NCBI GenBank assembly: GCA_002347815.1
Contig: DDXV01000008.1
Location: 235-29,796 of the forward strand
Direction: 5' to 3'
DNA: 29,562 nt
DNA from: Syntrophaceae bacterium UBA2251
GTDB taxonomy: Bacteria; Desulfobacterota; Syntrophia; Syntrophales; UBA2251
The translations under genes and the position numbers were made by a program. The notes under the pieces are model-generated. The model made no database searches. It was not told the DNA's origin and saw only the letters and a program-made list of their open reading frames with translations. Shown piece by piece: positions 1 through 8,052 of this stretch (position 1 is its first letter; every line of letters begins with the position of its first letter).

Positions 1-1
1 C

Positions 2-1018
2 AAAGTCCGGCCCAACAGCAGGGATGATGTTCCGGAATACCGCATCGACGTGAATTGGGAAAAGGCCGGCGCTCTGGGGGTTCCCATTGCTTCCATTAAT
101 ACCACGCTTTCGGCGGCCTTCGGCAGCGACTATGTCAACGACTTCACTCAGGGCGGCCGGGTGAAAAAGGTCTATATCCAGGCGGATGCGCCTTACCGGA
201 TGTTGCCCAAGGATCTGGAGAAAATCTATGTCCGTAATACCCAGGGAAAGATGGTCCCCTTTTCTTCCTTTGCTTCCGGCCACTGGACTTCGGGTGCTCC
301 CCAGTTGAATCGTTTTAACGGGTTTCCTTCCATTAATATCTGGGGAGAACCGGCGCCGGGAAGGAGTACGGGAGAAGCCATGCAGGCCATGGAAGAAGCG
401 GTTGCGCGGTTGCCCAAAGGGTTCGGTTTTGACTGGACCGGGCTTTCCTACCAGGAACGGATGTCGAGTTCCCAGGCTCCTCTGCTATATGCATTTTCCA
501 TTTTCGTTATCTTCCTGTGCCTGGCGGCGCTCTATGAAAGTTGGGCCATTCCCATTGCCATTTTGCTGGTCCTCCCTCTGGGTGTTATCGGCGGCGTCAT
601 CGCGTCGAGTCTGCGGGGCATGGCCAACGACGTCTATTTTCAGATCGCCCTGCTCACCACGCTGGGGCTCACCACCAAGAACGCCATCCTGATCGTCCAG
701 TTCGCCAAAGGGGGGCTGGAAAAGGGGATGGGACTGATCGAGGCGACCCTGGAGGGCGTGAAGCTCCGGTTTCGTCCGATCGTCATGACCTCGCTCGCCT
801 TCGGTTTCGGCATCCTGCCCCTGACCTTCACGACGGGCGCAGGCGCAGGCGCCCAGAACGCCATCGGAACCGGCGTGCTGGGGGGCATGATCACCGCCAC
901 CGTCCTCGTGCTTCTTTTCGCGCCCCTCTTCTATGTGTTGATCGAACGGATCTTCGGCAAACGCCAGCGGCGGCCGGCGGCCGGGGCGGAAACCGCGGGA
1001 CCGTCAGAGGTTGAATGA
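2..1018 (+). CDS. RND multidrug efflux permease (AcrB/HAE1 type), 3' part only
   Basis: This is the C-terminal third of an inner-membrane proton-driven RND exporter. The frame is open from the first base of the window, so the gene starts outside it; about 338 residues are visible. The porter-domain segment begins near VNWEKAGALGVP. It is followed by the membrane half, with helix-10-like LCLAALYESWAIP, the GLTTKNAILIVQFA segment and RPIVMTSLAFGFGILPL, all typical of the hydrophobe/amphiphile efflux branch. A hydrophilic, charged tail (GKRQRRPAAGAE) ends the protein. The next gene, an outer-membrane channel, starts one base past the stop codon, so the two are almost certainly one operon with an adaptor gene upstream of the window. 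The family is certain; the drug or solvent substrate cannot be read from this part. Confidence 0.95.
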   Translation, partial: KVRPNSRDDVPEYRIDVNWEKAGALGVPIASINTTLSAAFGSDYVNDFTQGGRVKKVYIQADAPYRMLPKDLEKIYVRNTQGKMVPFSSFASGHWTSGAPQLNRFNGFPSINIWGEPAPGRSTGEAMQAMEEAVARLPKGFGFDWTGLSYQERMSSSQAPLLYAFSIFVIFLCLAALYESWAIPIAILLVLPLGVIGGVIASSLRGMANDVYFQIALLTTLGLTTKNAILIVQFAKGGLEKGMGLIEATLEGVKLRFRPIVMTSLAFGFGILPLTFTTGAGAGAQNAIGTGVLGGMITATVLVLLFAPLFYVLIERIFGKRQRRPAAGAETAGPSEVE

Positions 1019-1019
1019 G

Positions 1020-2426
1020 ATGAATCGAATCCTGTTCCTGCTATGGGTTGCCGTCGCCATCGTGTTTGGCGGGTGCACGCTCGCCCCTCCCTATGAACGT
1101 CCGGCCTCGCCGGTGCCGGCCCAATGGCCGACCGGGGCGGCCTACCCGGGAGGGGAGGCCGATGCGGCGGCAACACAGGCGTCCATGCCGGTCTGGCGGG
1201 AGTTCCTGCCGGATGAGCGCCTTCAGAAGGTGATCGAGACGGCCCTTAACAACAACCGCGACCTGCGCCTGGCGGTCCTGAACGTCGACCGGGCGAGGGC
1301 GTACTACGGCATCCAGCGGGCCGAACTCCTGCCCGCGGTCCACGCCGCCGGAAGCTGGGCGAAAGCCCGCACACCCGCCGATCTTTCGGCGAGCGGGCAC
1401 GCCTACACCGCCGAACGGTACGATGTCAATCTTGGCGTCGCTTCCTGGGAGATCGATTTCTTCGGCCGCATCCGCAGCCTGAAGGACCAGGCGCTCGAAG
1501 AATACCTGGCCACGAATCAGGCCCGCCGCGGCGCCGAGATCGTGCTCGTGGCCACGGTCGCGCAGGCATACCTGGTGCTCGCCGCGGACCGGGAAACCCT
1601 CAAACTCGTGGCCTCCACCCTGGAGGCACAGGAGGCCTCCTACGCCCTGATCCGGAAGCGGCGCGATGTCGGCCTGGTGTCCGATCTGGACCTCCGCCGG
1701 GCTCAGAGCCAGGTGGAGGTCGCCCGGGGGGACGTTGCCCGCTACACGCAATGGGTCGCACAGGATGAGAACTTTCTAGACCTGCTGGTGGGCGCCCCGA
1801 TCCCGCCGGCGCTCCTGCCCGTGGACCTGGACGGCGTCCGTCCGCCCCGGGAGGTGTCCCCCGGACTGGCTTCGGAGACCCTCCTGTCCCGCCCGGACAT
1901 CCTGGCGGCGGAGCATCGCCTCAAGGCGGCCCATGCCAACATCGGCGCCGCCCGGGCGGCCTTCTTCCCCCGCATCTCCCTGACAGCGGCCCTGGGAACC
2001 GCCAGCGCCGACCTGTCCGGCCTCTTCAAATCCGGCTCGGGCGCGTGGAGCTTCGCCCCGCAGATCGTGATGCCGATCTTCGACGCCCGCACATGGTCGG
2101 CCTACACGGTCACCCAAGTGGAGAAGGACATCGCTGTGGCCCAGTACGAGAAAGCGATCCAGGCGGCCTTCCGGGAAGTGGCGGACGCCCTGGCCACGGC
2201 GGGCACGGTGAACCGGCAGATCGCGGCGCAGCGCTCCCTGGTCGAGGCGGTCGCGGAAACCTACCGCCTGTCCCAGGCGCGCTACGACCGGGGCGTGGAC
2301 AGCTATCTGGCCGTCCTCGATGCGCAGCGCTCGCTCTACGCGGCGCAGCAGGGGCTGATCGCCCTGATCCATGCCGTCCTGGCCAACCGGGTCACCCTCT
2401 ACAGGGTCCTCGGCGGGGGGGCATGA
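1020..2426 (+). CDS. Outer-membrane efflux channel lipoprotein (NodT/OprM family)
   Basis: This is the TolC-like outer-membrane factor that completes a tripartite RND pump. The 468-residue protein starts with a short hydrophobic signal peptide ending FGGC, so Cys19 is the likely lipidated residue. Two OEP repeats follow, with family landmarks such as VASWEIDFFGRIRSL (first half), LLSRPDILAAEHRLKAAHANIGAARAAFFPRISL (split here only for description) and the C-terminal YDRGVDSYLAVLDAQRSLY. I chose ATG 1020 because AGAGG lies about nine bases upstream and the signal peptide then begins immediately. A TTG at 1011 is in frame but less likely. The start lies one base after the permease stop, implying coupled expression. 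Length and motifs are normal for the family. Confidence 0.95.
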   Translation: MNRILFLLWVAVAIVFGGCTLAPPYERPASPVPAQWPTGAAYPGGEADAAATQASMPVWREFLPDERLQKVIETALNNNRDLRLAVLNVDRARAYYGIQRAELLPAVHAAGSWAKARTPADLSASGHAYTAERYDVNLGVASWEIDFFGRIRSLKDQALEEYLATNQARRGAEIVLVATVAQAYLVLAADRETLKLVASTLEAQEASYALIRKRRDVGLVSDLDLRRAQSQVEVARGDVARYTQWVAQDENFLDLLVGAPIPPALLPVDLDGVRPPREVSPGLASETLLSRPDILAAEHRLKAAHANIGAARAAFFPRISLTAALGTASADLSGLFKSGSGAWSFAPQIVMPIFDARTWSAYTVTQVEKDIAVAQYEKAIQAAFREVADALATAGTVNRQIAAQRSLVEAVAETYRLSQARYDRGVDSYLAVLDAQRSLYAAQQGLIALIHAVLANRVTLYRVLGGGA

Positions 2427-2469
2427 GGGATCCGAAGCCCCCCGGAATGAAAACGGATTGGGAGCTGAC

Positions 2470-3210
2470 ATGAAGGCGACGAGACAGCAGGCAAAAGGCG
2501 CCGGATCGTTTAAATGGTTTTCCGCGTCCATGAAAACCCTGTCCGAGTATGCGCTGCGGCACAACCTGCTGAGTATCGCCTACGCCATCACCCGCCTGTA
2601 CTTTCTCACCATCCGGATCGAATCCGTCAACGAAGACGAGTTGGTGCGGTATCTAAAGAGTGGGAACAAGGCGATTGCCGCCATCTGGCATCAGCGGATC
2701 ATCGCCTCGGTCGGCTACGCGGACCGTTTCGCCCAATTCGAACCGTCCGTCATGATCAGCGCCAGCCGCGACGGCGACCTGATTGCCGACGTCTACCGAC
2801 GGATGAAGTTTCGGCCCGTGCGGGGTTCCTCCACGCTGCACGGGAAGGAGGCCCTGACCGCAATGGTCGGGGATCTGAGGGACCACGCCTTCGCCGTGCA
2901 CGTCCTGGACGGTCCGAAGGGCCCCCGGGGCGTGGTGAAACCAGGGCTGATCGCCCTGGCGAGAAAGTCGGGCGTTCCCGTCGTCCCCGTTTACATCTCC
3001 ATGAGCCGGGCGTGGGTCCTCAAGAGCTGGGACCGCTGCCTGGTGCCCAAACCCTTCAGCAAGATCGTGATCCGGTGGGACGGTCCCCGGGCCGTTGCCC
3101 CGGAGATGGATGAGCGGACATTCGAGGAGGTTCGAGGGGGGATCGAAGCGCGCATGCTGGAAAACCAGCGCGCAGACGACCATCGCTTCGGATGGACGGA
3201 CCTCATCTGA
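2470..3210 (+). CDS. DUF374-family lysophospholipid acyltransferase-like protein
   Basis: The 246-residue protein belongs to the DUF374 group, distantly related to the LpxL/PlsC acyltransferases that act at the inner membrane on lipid A or phospholipid precursors. Family signatures visible are AAIWHQRIIAS near residue 65, SASRDGDLIADVYRRM near 95, the VRGSS segment, VLDGPKGPRGVVKPG near 150 and SGVPVVPVYISMSRAW near 175. The N-terminus holds a weakly hydrophobic helix (LLSIAYAITRLYFLTI) that could bind the membrane. ATG 2470 was chosen because GGGAG lies five bases upstream; the frame is open further upstream, but that part overlaps the channel gene in another frame. It follows the efflux genes by 43 bases and may share their transcript. 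The exact acyl acceptor is unknown. Confidence 0.9.
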   Translation: MKATRQQAKGAGSFKWFSASMKTLSEYALRHNLLSIAYAITRLYFLTIRIESVNEDELVRYLKSGNKAIAAIWHQRIIASVGYADRFAQFEPSVMISASRDGDLIADVYRRMKFRPVRGSSTLHGKEALTAMVGDLRDHAFAVHVLDGPKGPRGVVKPGLIALARKSGVPVVPVYISMSRAWVLKSWDRCLVPKPFSKIVIRWDGPRAVAPEMDERTFEEVRGGIEARMLENQRADDHRFGWTDLI

Positions 3211-3310
3211 GGCCTGGCGGGCAGCGGCCCCTGTGCGCCGCGCCCCTCACCCCGGTCATGACGAACGGGGCCGGGTCCGGAAGATCGAGGCGACGGAAGG
3301 CGGGTGCGCG

Positions 3311-3792
3311 TTACAGGGCCTTGACCGTCATCCCGCCGTCGATGACGATCGTGTTGCCCGTGATGAACGAGGCCTCGTCCGAGGCGAGAAACGCCACGAC
3401 GCCGGCCACGTCCTCCGGAACGCCGAGGCGGCGCATGGGGATGCCCCGGATCGTCTTTTCCCGGTATTTCGGGTCGGCGATCAAGGGGGCCAGCATATCC
3501 GTCTGGATCGGACCGGGGCACAGGGCGTTTACGGTGACGCCGAAGCGGGCCAGTTCGATGGCGTTGGCGCGGGTCAGGCCGATGACACCCGCCTTGCCAT
3601 GTCCACGGTCAGGGCCAGGGCCTCGCCGCCGGCCTGACGGATCAGGGCGGCGGTCTGTTCGTTCCCGTCCGTCCGGATGTCCGCCACCGCCACCCGGCAT
3701 CCCCCGGCCGCGAGCCGGACCGCAATGGCCCGCCCGATGCCGCCGCCCGCCCCCGTCACCAGGGCCCGCACCCCTGCAAGACTCCGCTCCAT
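3311..3792 (-). pseudogene. Broken short-chain dehydrogenase/reductase (FabG-like)
   Basis: The N-terminal 66 residues are a normal Rossmann start, with the cofactor motif TGAGGGIGRAIA and the acidic VADIR segment, and they carry a good ribosome site (GGAGG five bases before ATG). After VDMA near position 3600 the frame is lost. The adjacent frame continues with KAGVIGLTRANAIELARFG and a normal SDR C-terminus ending VIDGGMTVKAL. The roughly 85-90 residues that should lie between, including the NAG motif, the catalytic Ser and the Tyr of YxxxK, are absent, so the product cannot be an active SDR. The site reads ATGGCAAGG; one extra C there would restore a MAKAG reading, so an in-frame deletion followed by a single-base loss is possible. 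An assembly error is the alternative. Confidence 0.88.
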
Positions 3793-3872
3793 ACGCGCCT
3801 CCCCCCTGTTCTCAGGATGATGCCGTATCGCGAACCGGTGAGCCTGTCAAGGGGGCAACCCGTAAAATCTGC

Positions 3873-3901
3873 TTGTCAAACGGGCCACAACCTGTTAGTA
3901 A
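3873..3901 (+). promoter_or_regulatory. Possible sigma-70 promoter of the fructose-bisphosphatase gene
   Basis: TTGTCA at 3873-3878 and TAGTAA at 3896-3901 are separated by 17 bases. They lie in the 177-base gap between the outward-reading broken SDR and fbp. The -10 match is moderate; transcription would start about 60 bases before the fbp start codon. Confidence 0.4.
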
Positions 3902-3969
3902 ACAGCCGCATTTTTCCTGTGGATTCAGGCCGCCAAAGGCGGTCTGCACGGAAACGAAGGAAACACGGT

Positions 3970-4920
3970 ATGGGCGAGGGCCTTTCCGACTACACGAAAT
4001 TCTGCGTCGATCTGAGACGCCACATGTGGATGGCCGGCGTGGAAACGGAACTGAGGCGGTTGATCTGGCAGATCGCCGTCACGGGCAAGTATATCTCCGC
4101 CAAGATTCACGAATCCAACCGGAAGCTCGCCGGCTTCCGGAACATGTACGACGAGGACCAGCTCGCCCTGGACCGCAGCTCCGACGAGATTCTGAAAAAC
4201 CAGCTTCAGTTTTCCGGCTTCGTCCGGGAGTACGCGTCGGAGGAACAGAACGCCGTCGTTCCGATCGGTCACGGAAACGAGAAGTACTTCGTCACGGCGG
4301 ACCCGCTCGACGGATCGTCGCTCGTCGATACGAATCTGTCGATCGGCACGATCATCGGCATCCACCGGGAATCGATGTTCTGCGCCGGCAAGCAGTCCAT
4401 GGTCGCCGCCCTCTACATCACCTACGGACCGCTCATCACGATGGTCTATTCCGCCGGCAAGGGGACCCATGAGTTCGTGCTCAACCGGGAGGGGGAATAC
4501 GTCCTGTCGGAGGAGAACATCCGCCTGAAGGAGAAGGGGTCGATCTACAGCCTGGGCGGATTGAGGAAGGACTGGTCTCCGGAGCACCTGAGCTTCGTGG
4601 AGTCCCTCGAGGCCGAAGGGTACAAGCTGCGGTACAGCGGGGGCTTCGTTCCGGACATCAACCAGATCCTCATCAAGCGGGGGGGCGTCTTCGCCTATCC
4701 GGGGCTGCGGAACAGCCCGAAGGGGAAGCTCCGGCTCCTGTTCGAACTCCAGCCCATGGCCTTCATCATGGAGCAGGCCGGCGGCGCCGCCACCGACGGA
4801 ACGACGGACATTCTCGCTATCCCGGTCCAGGATCTGGAGCAGCGCTCGCCCGTCTACATCGGCAGCCGGTTCGAGGTCGACCGGGCGAAGGAATATCTGA
4901 ATGCAAAAAACGGGCGTTAA
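3970..4920 (+). CDS. fbp: Class I fructose-1,6-bisphosphatase
   Basis: This cytoplasmic Mg-dependent enzyme hydrolyses fructose-1,6-bisphosphate to fructose-6-phosphate, the irreversible step of gluconeogenesis. The 316-residue protein carries the metal-binding motif DPLDGSS at 111-117, preceded by the Glu pair at 91-92. The substrate segment RYSGGFVPDINQ is near 221 and the C-terminal KLRLLFELQPMAFIMEQAGG near 253, all standard for class I enzymes. ATG 3970 has AAGGA eight bases upstream and gives the usual family N-terminus; the upstream open frame is in untranslated leader. The next gene, a class II aldolase, is separated by a likely terminator, yet the two catalyse consecutive steps (aldol condensation, then dephosphorylation), so this is a functional gluconeogenesis pair. 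Confidence 0.97.
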   Translation: MGEGLSDYTKFCVDLRRHMWMAGVETELRRLIWQIAVTGKYISAKIHESNRKLAGFRNMYDEDQLALDRSSDEILKNQLQFSGFVREYASEEQNAVVPIGHGNEKYFVTADPLDGSSLVDTNLSIGTIIGIHRESMFCAGKQSMVAALYITYGPLITMVYSAGKGTHEFVLNREGEYVLSEENIRLKEKGSIYSLGGLRKDWSPEHLSFVESLEAEGYKLRYSGGFVPDINQILIKRGGVFAYPGLRNSPKGKLRLLFELQPMAFIMEQAGGAATDGTTDILAIPVQDLEQRSPVYIGSRFEVDRAKEYLNAKNGR

Positions 4921-4933
4921 GCAAAGGGAGAAA

Positions 4934-4954
4934 GGCCGGGGGCCGGGGGCCGGG
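4934..4954 (+). repeat. Three tandem copies of a GGCCGGG heptamer
   Basis: Three exact 7-base copies lie just after fbp and before its putative terminator. The tract is short and very G-rich. It may be a simple slippage product; no function is evident. Confidence 0.6.
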
Positions 4955-4963
4955 GGCAGACGG

Positions 4964-4986
4964 GCCCGGGAAGTCCGGGCTTTCTT
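4964..4986 (+). terminator. Intrinsic terminator after fbp
   Basis: GCCCGG at 4964-4969 pairs with CCGGGC at 4975-4980 around a five-base loop, and TTTCTT follows directly. It lies 44 bases after the fbp stop and 31 bases before the aldolase start, so it may partly separate expression of the two genes. Confidence 0.6.
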
Positions 4987-5016
4987 CGGAACGCCGCCTG
5001 TTTGAGGTTGTCGTTC

Positions 5017-6411
5017 ATGAGGGATGACCATGTGGCCGCCCTGAAGGAGGGCATGCGGTACAGCCTGGCGATCGAAGCGGGCGAGGTCCGGGTCCTGGAC
5101 GAGCGACGTCTGCGGGACACGGAGATCGTCCGGCTGGTCCATACCGCCGTTTTCGGGGCCGACGCCGCCGTCCGGCAGGCCGCCCGCTGGCTGATCCGGC
5201 GGGCCGGGGCCGCCCTCGGGATCTTCCCGTCGTCGATCCAGCCCCTGTACGAGGCCATGGGGCGCGAAGCGGTTTCGGGCTTCACCGTGCCGGCGATCAA
5301 CATCCGCGCCCTCACGTTCGATGTCGCCCAGGCGGTCCTGAGGGCCGCGCTCGCGGGACGGGTCGGACCCGTCCTCTTCGAGATCGCCCGCTCCGAGATC
5401 GACTACACGCGGCAGCGGCCGGAGGAGTATGCGGCCGCCGTCACCGCCGCCGCCATCCGGACGGGCTATCGGGGGCCGCTCTTTCTCCAGGGGGACCACT
5501 TCCAGGTCAACGCGAAAAAATACGCGCAGGCTCCGGCCGCGGAGGTCCGCGCCGTCAAGGATCTCATCTGGGAGGCCATCGAGGGCGGATTCTACAACAT
5601 CGACATCGACACCTCGACGCTCGTCGACCTGTCCCGGCCGACCCCGGCGCGACAGCAGGAGACGAACTACACGCTGGCCGCGGAACTGACGACGATGATC
5701 CGGGATCTCGAGCCGGCGGGGATCACGATCTCGGTGGGCGGGGAAATCGGCGAGGTGGGCGGGAAGAACAGCACCGTGGAAGAGCTGCGCGCCTTCATGG
5801 ACGGGTATCGGTCGGTCCTGCGGGAAGCCGGGGCGGATCTCGCGGGCATCAGCAAGATCAGCGTCCAGACCGGCACGACGCACGGGGGCGTTCCCCTGGC
5901 GGACGGCAGCGTCGCCAAGGTCAAGATCGATTTCGACACGCTGGCGGAACTCTCCCGGGCGGCCCGAGGCGAGTACGGCCTGGCCGGGGCGGTTCAGCAC
6001 GGCGCCTCCACCCTGCCGGACGAGGCGTTCGACCGCTTCCCGGCGGTGGGGACGGCGGAGATCCACCTGGCCACGGGATTTCAGAACATCCTGTACGACA
6101 GCCGGCACTTTCCCGACGCGCTCAGGGACCGCATCTACGGCTATCTGAAGGCGGAGCTGGCCTCCGAGCGCAAGGAAACGGATACGGACGAGCAGTTTTT
6201 CTACAAGACGCGCAAGAAGGGCTTCGGTCCGTTCAAGCAGGAACTGTGGGAACTGCCGGACGCGGTGCGTCAGGCCCTCGGGGAGGAGCTGGAGCGGCAG
6301 TTCGCCTTCCTGTTCGGAAAATTGCGGGTGACGGACACCCGGGCCCTCCTGGACCGGACCCTCCGGCCCGTCGACGTTCCGCCGGGGGTTCCGGCGGCAT
6401 GGTGCGCTTGA
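5017..6411 (+). CDS. Class II fructose-bisphosphate aldolase, long form
   Basis: This zinc-dependent aldolase reversibly joins dihydroxyacetone phosphate and glyceraldehyde-3-phosphate. Of 464 residues, the aldolase domain occupies roughly 85-370. It carries the metal and catalytic positions D160-H161 (LQGDHFQ), E243 (VGGEIGEVGG), H289 (TGTTHGG) and H328 (AVQHGAS), plus DIDTSTLVDL near 195. An N-terminal region of about 85 residues has no counterpart in standard enzymes of 280-360 residues, and about 90 further residues (FFYKTRKKGFGPFKQELW...) follow the core. ATG 5017 was preferred over TTG 5002 or 5008 because GAGG sits nine bases upstream. It lies directly downstream of fbp, fitting a gluconeogenic or archaeal-style FBP aldolase/phosphatase partnership. 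Sugar specificity (fructose or a related bisphosphate) is inferred from context. Confidence 0.9.
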   Translation: MRDDHVAALKEGMRYSLAIEAGEVRVLDERRLRDTEIVRLVHTAVFGADAAVRQAARWLIRRAGAALGIFPSSIQPLYEAMGREAVSGFTVPAINIRALTFDVAQAVLRAALAGRVGPVLFEIARSEIDYTRQRPEEYAAAVTAAAIRTGYRGPLFLQGDHFQVNAKKYAQAPAAEVRAVKDLIWEAIEGGFYNIDIDTSTLVDLSRPTPARQQETNYTLAAELTTMIRDLEPAGITISVGGEIGEVGGKNSTVEELRAFMDGYRSVLREAGADLAGISKISVQTGTTHGGVPLADGSVAKVKIDFDTLAELSRAARGEYGLAGAVQHGASTLPDEAFDRFPAVGTAEIHLATGFQNILYDSRHFPDALRDRIYGYLKAELASERKETDTDEQFFYKTRKKGFGPFKQELWELPDAVRQALGEELERQFAFLFGKLRVTDTRALLDRTLRPVDVPPGVPAAWCA

Positions 6412-6598
6412 CGGGAAACCTGTTTCGGCCCGTTCCCGCGCACCGGCGGCGCCGCGTCGCCTGGACCGACCCGGCCGGCGAAACGGTCCGGCTGGCCGTC
6501 CACATGGACTGAGGATGTCCGAGTGCCCGGGGCAATCCCGGCGCGTTCGTTGGATCGAAAGATCTATATTTCGGAAAGGGTATGGGATAAGCAAGGTT

Positions 6599-7831
6599 AT
6601 GGACGAAGAGAAACAACAGCAGATCAACGCGGAACCGGAAGAAGAAAAAAGTTTTGCCGAACTCCTGGCGGAAACCTCTCCCGATCGCGGCCGACTCCGG
6701 CCGGGCGAGCGGGTGGAGGTGACGATCGTCAAGATCACCTCGGAATGGATATTTCTCGATTTGGGGGGCAAGAGCGAAGGGTATCTGGACCGGTCGGAAC
6801 TGCTCGACGCCGAGGGAAACCTCACCGTGCAGGAGGGCGATACGATCCGGGCCTATTTTCTATCGGCCAAGCGCAACGAGAAGCTGTTCACCACGAAGGT
6901 GAGCGGCGGGGAAGCCGCCCGTTCCTACATCGAGGACGCCTGGAAGAGCGGGATCCCCGTGGAAGGCGTCGTGGAGAAGGAGGTCAAGGGCGGCTACGAG
7001 GTCCGCATCGGGGGATCGCTCCGGGCGTTCTGCCCGCACTCCCAGATGGGCATGCCGCGCCAGCCCCAGACGGAGAGCCCCGTCGGCAAGACCCGCACCT
7101 TCCGGGTGGTGGAATACGGGTCGCGCGGCCGCAACATCATCGTATCGAGGCGGTCGATTCTCGAGGAGGAGGACCGCCAGCGCAAGGAGGCCCTGAAGGA
7201 CACCCTGTCCGAAGGGATGACCCTGCGGGGAACCGTCGTTTCCCTTCAGAAATTCGGGGCATTCGTCGATATCGGCGGCATCCAGGGGCTTTTGCCCATC
7301 TCCGAGATCGGCTGGGGGCATGTGGAGAAGGTTCAGGACGTCCTCGCCGTCGGCCAGGAGATCGACGCCGTCCTCCTGAGGCTGGACTGGGCCAACGACC
7401 GCATCACCCTGAGCCTGAAGTCGGCCCTGCCCGATCCCTGGGAAACGGTGGAGAACGCCTTCCCCGAGGGATCGGTCCATACCGGCGTGATCGCCCGCCT
7501 GACCAAATTCGGGGCCTTCGTGACCCTCGCGCCGGGAATCGACGGCCTCGTCCACATCTCCAAGATCGGCAAGGGGAAGCGGATCAACCACCCCAACGAG
7601 GTCCTCACCCAGGGCCAGACCATCGAGGTGCGGGTGGAGAAGGTGGAGACGGCCCAGAAGCGCATCTCGCTCACGCTGGCGGCCGATGCCGCAGCGACGG
7701 GAGAAGAAGGCGACCGGGGCGGCGATTACCAGCAGTATGTTCCCAAGTCAAAGGAATCGTTCGGTTCCTTCGGAGACATGATGAAAGGAAAACTGCCCGA
7801 GCGCTCCCGCGGGAAGAAGGAGACGGACTGA
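6599..7831 (+). CDS. Four-S1-domain RNA-binding protein (ribosomal protein S1-like)
   Basis: The 410-residue protein consists of four OB-fold S1 repeats at about 35-103, 119-187, 206-274 and 291-360. They are flanked by an acidic, Glu-rich N-terminus and a basic tail ending RGKKETD. The last two repeats have the classic KFGAFVDI/KFGAFVTL strand and the GLLPISEI/GLVHISKI motif, and the second is the most divergent. Proteins of this type bind single-stranded RNA and help load mRNA on the ribosome. With four repeats it is shorter than the six-repeat E. coli S1, so it may be an S1 paralogue or a truncated-type RpsA. ATG 6599 has AAGG very close (two bases), which is suboptimal; an in-frame ATG at 6515 exists but gives a non-S1-like leader. 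The SAM-synthetase control region begins 18 bases downstream. Confidence 0.88.
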   Translation: MDEEKQQQINAEPEEEKSFAELLAETSPDRGRLRPGERVEVTIVKITSEWIFLDLGGKSEGYLDRSELLDAEGNLTVQEGDTIRAYFLSAKRNEKLFTTKVSGGEAARSYIEDAWKSGIPVEGVVEKEVKGGYEVRIGGSLRAFCPHSQMGMPRQPQTESPVGKTRTFRVVEYGSRGRNIIVSRRSILEEEDRQRKEALKDTLSEGMTLRGTVVSLQKFGAFVDIGGIQGLLPISEIGWGHVEKVQDVLAVGQEIDAVLLRLDWANDRITLSLKSALPDPWETVENAFPEGSVHTGVIARLTKFGAFVTLAPGIDGLVHISKIGKGKRINHPNEVLTQGQTIEVRVEKVETAQKRISLTLAADAAATGEEGDRGGDYQQYVPKSKESFGSFGDMMKGKLPERSRGKKETD

Positions 7832-7849
7832 GCGGGGGAGAAATAATGC

Positions 7850-7877
7850 TTGACATCTGGCGCGGCCGTGGTATGGT
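7850..7877 (+). promoter_or_regulatory. Sigma-70 promoter of the SAM riboswitch/metK unit
   Basis: A perfect -35 hexamer TTGACA (7850-7855) and TATGGT (7872-7877) are separated by 16 bases. The predicted start near 7884 falls just upstream of the first riboswitch stem. A stable inverted repeat (7859-7867 with 7875-7883) overlaps the -10 element. Confidence 0.75.
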
Positions 7878-7892
7878 CGCGCCGACATAAAG

Positions 7893-7982
7893 TTATGGAG
7901 AGTGGCGTGAGGGTACTGGCCCTGTGACCGCCCGGCAACCTGATCCACAAGGTGCCAAAGCCAGCCCGCAAGGGAACCATGA
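7893..7982 (+). promoter_or_regulatory. SAM-I (S-box) riboswitch aptamer
   Basis: The stretch matches the S-box core. P1 is TTATGG (7893-7898) with CCATGA (7977-7982). The conserved AGAGTGG, GAGGG...ACTGGCCC and TGACC segments follow, then CCCGGCAACC, then AAGGTGCC-AAAG, and a P4 hairpin CCC-GCAA-GGG (7965-7974) with a GNRA loop. One extra base (T7914) lies between GGG and ACTGG relative to the common consensus. It lies immediately before the S-adenosylmethionine synthetase gene and is followed by a terminator, so SAM binding is expected to stop transcription. GAGGT at 7981-7985 can pair with ACCTC at 8006-8010, giving a plausible antiterminator that competes with both P1 and the terminator. 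Confidence 0.95.
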
Positions 7983-8004
7983 GGTCGCAACGACAATTGG
8001 AATG

Positions 8005-8030
8005 AACCTCTCCTTGCGAGAGGTTTTTTT
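8005..8030 (+). terminator. Riboswitch-controlled intrinsic terminator
   Basis: AACCTCTC (8005-8012) pairs perfectly with GAGAGGTT (8018-8025) around a five-base loop and is followed by a T run. It is the expression platform of the SAM-I riboswitch. The metK ribosome site AAGGAG (8041-8046) lies just downstream, outside the hairpin, so control is at transcription rather than translation. Confidence 0.93.
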
Positions 8031-8052
8031 ATTTCAAGCCAAGGAGAATTGC

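Noticed and set aside
6399..6512. A 37-codon plus-strand frame overlapping the aldolase stop
   Set aside because: No ribosome site and no recognisable domain; Arg-rich composition fits chance in G+C-rich DNA.
3925..6825. A 966-codon open frame on the minus strand opposite fbp, the aldolase and the S1 gene
   Set aside because: Arg/Pro/Gly-rich shadow translation, typical of G+C-rich coding DNA read antisense. No domain is visible and the opposite strand has clear genes.
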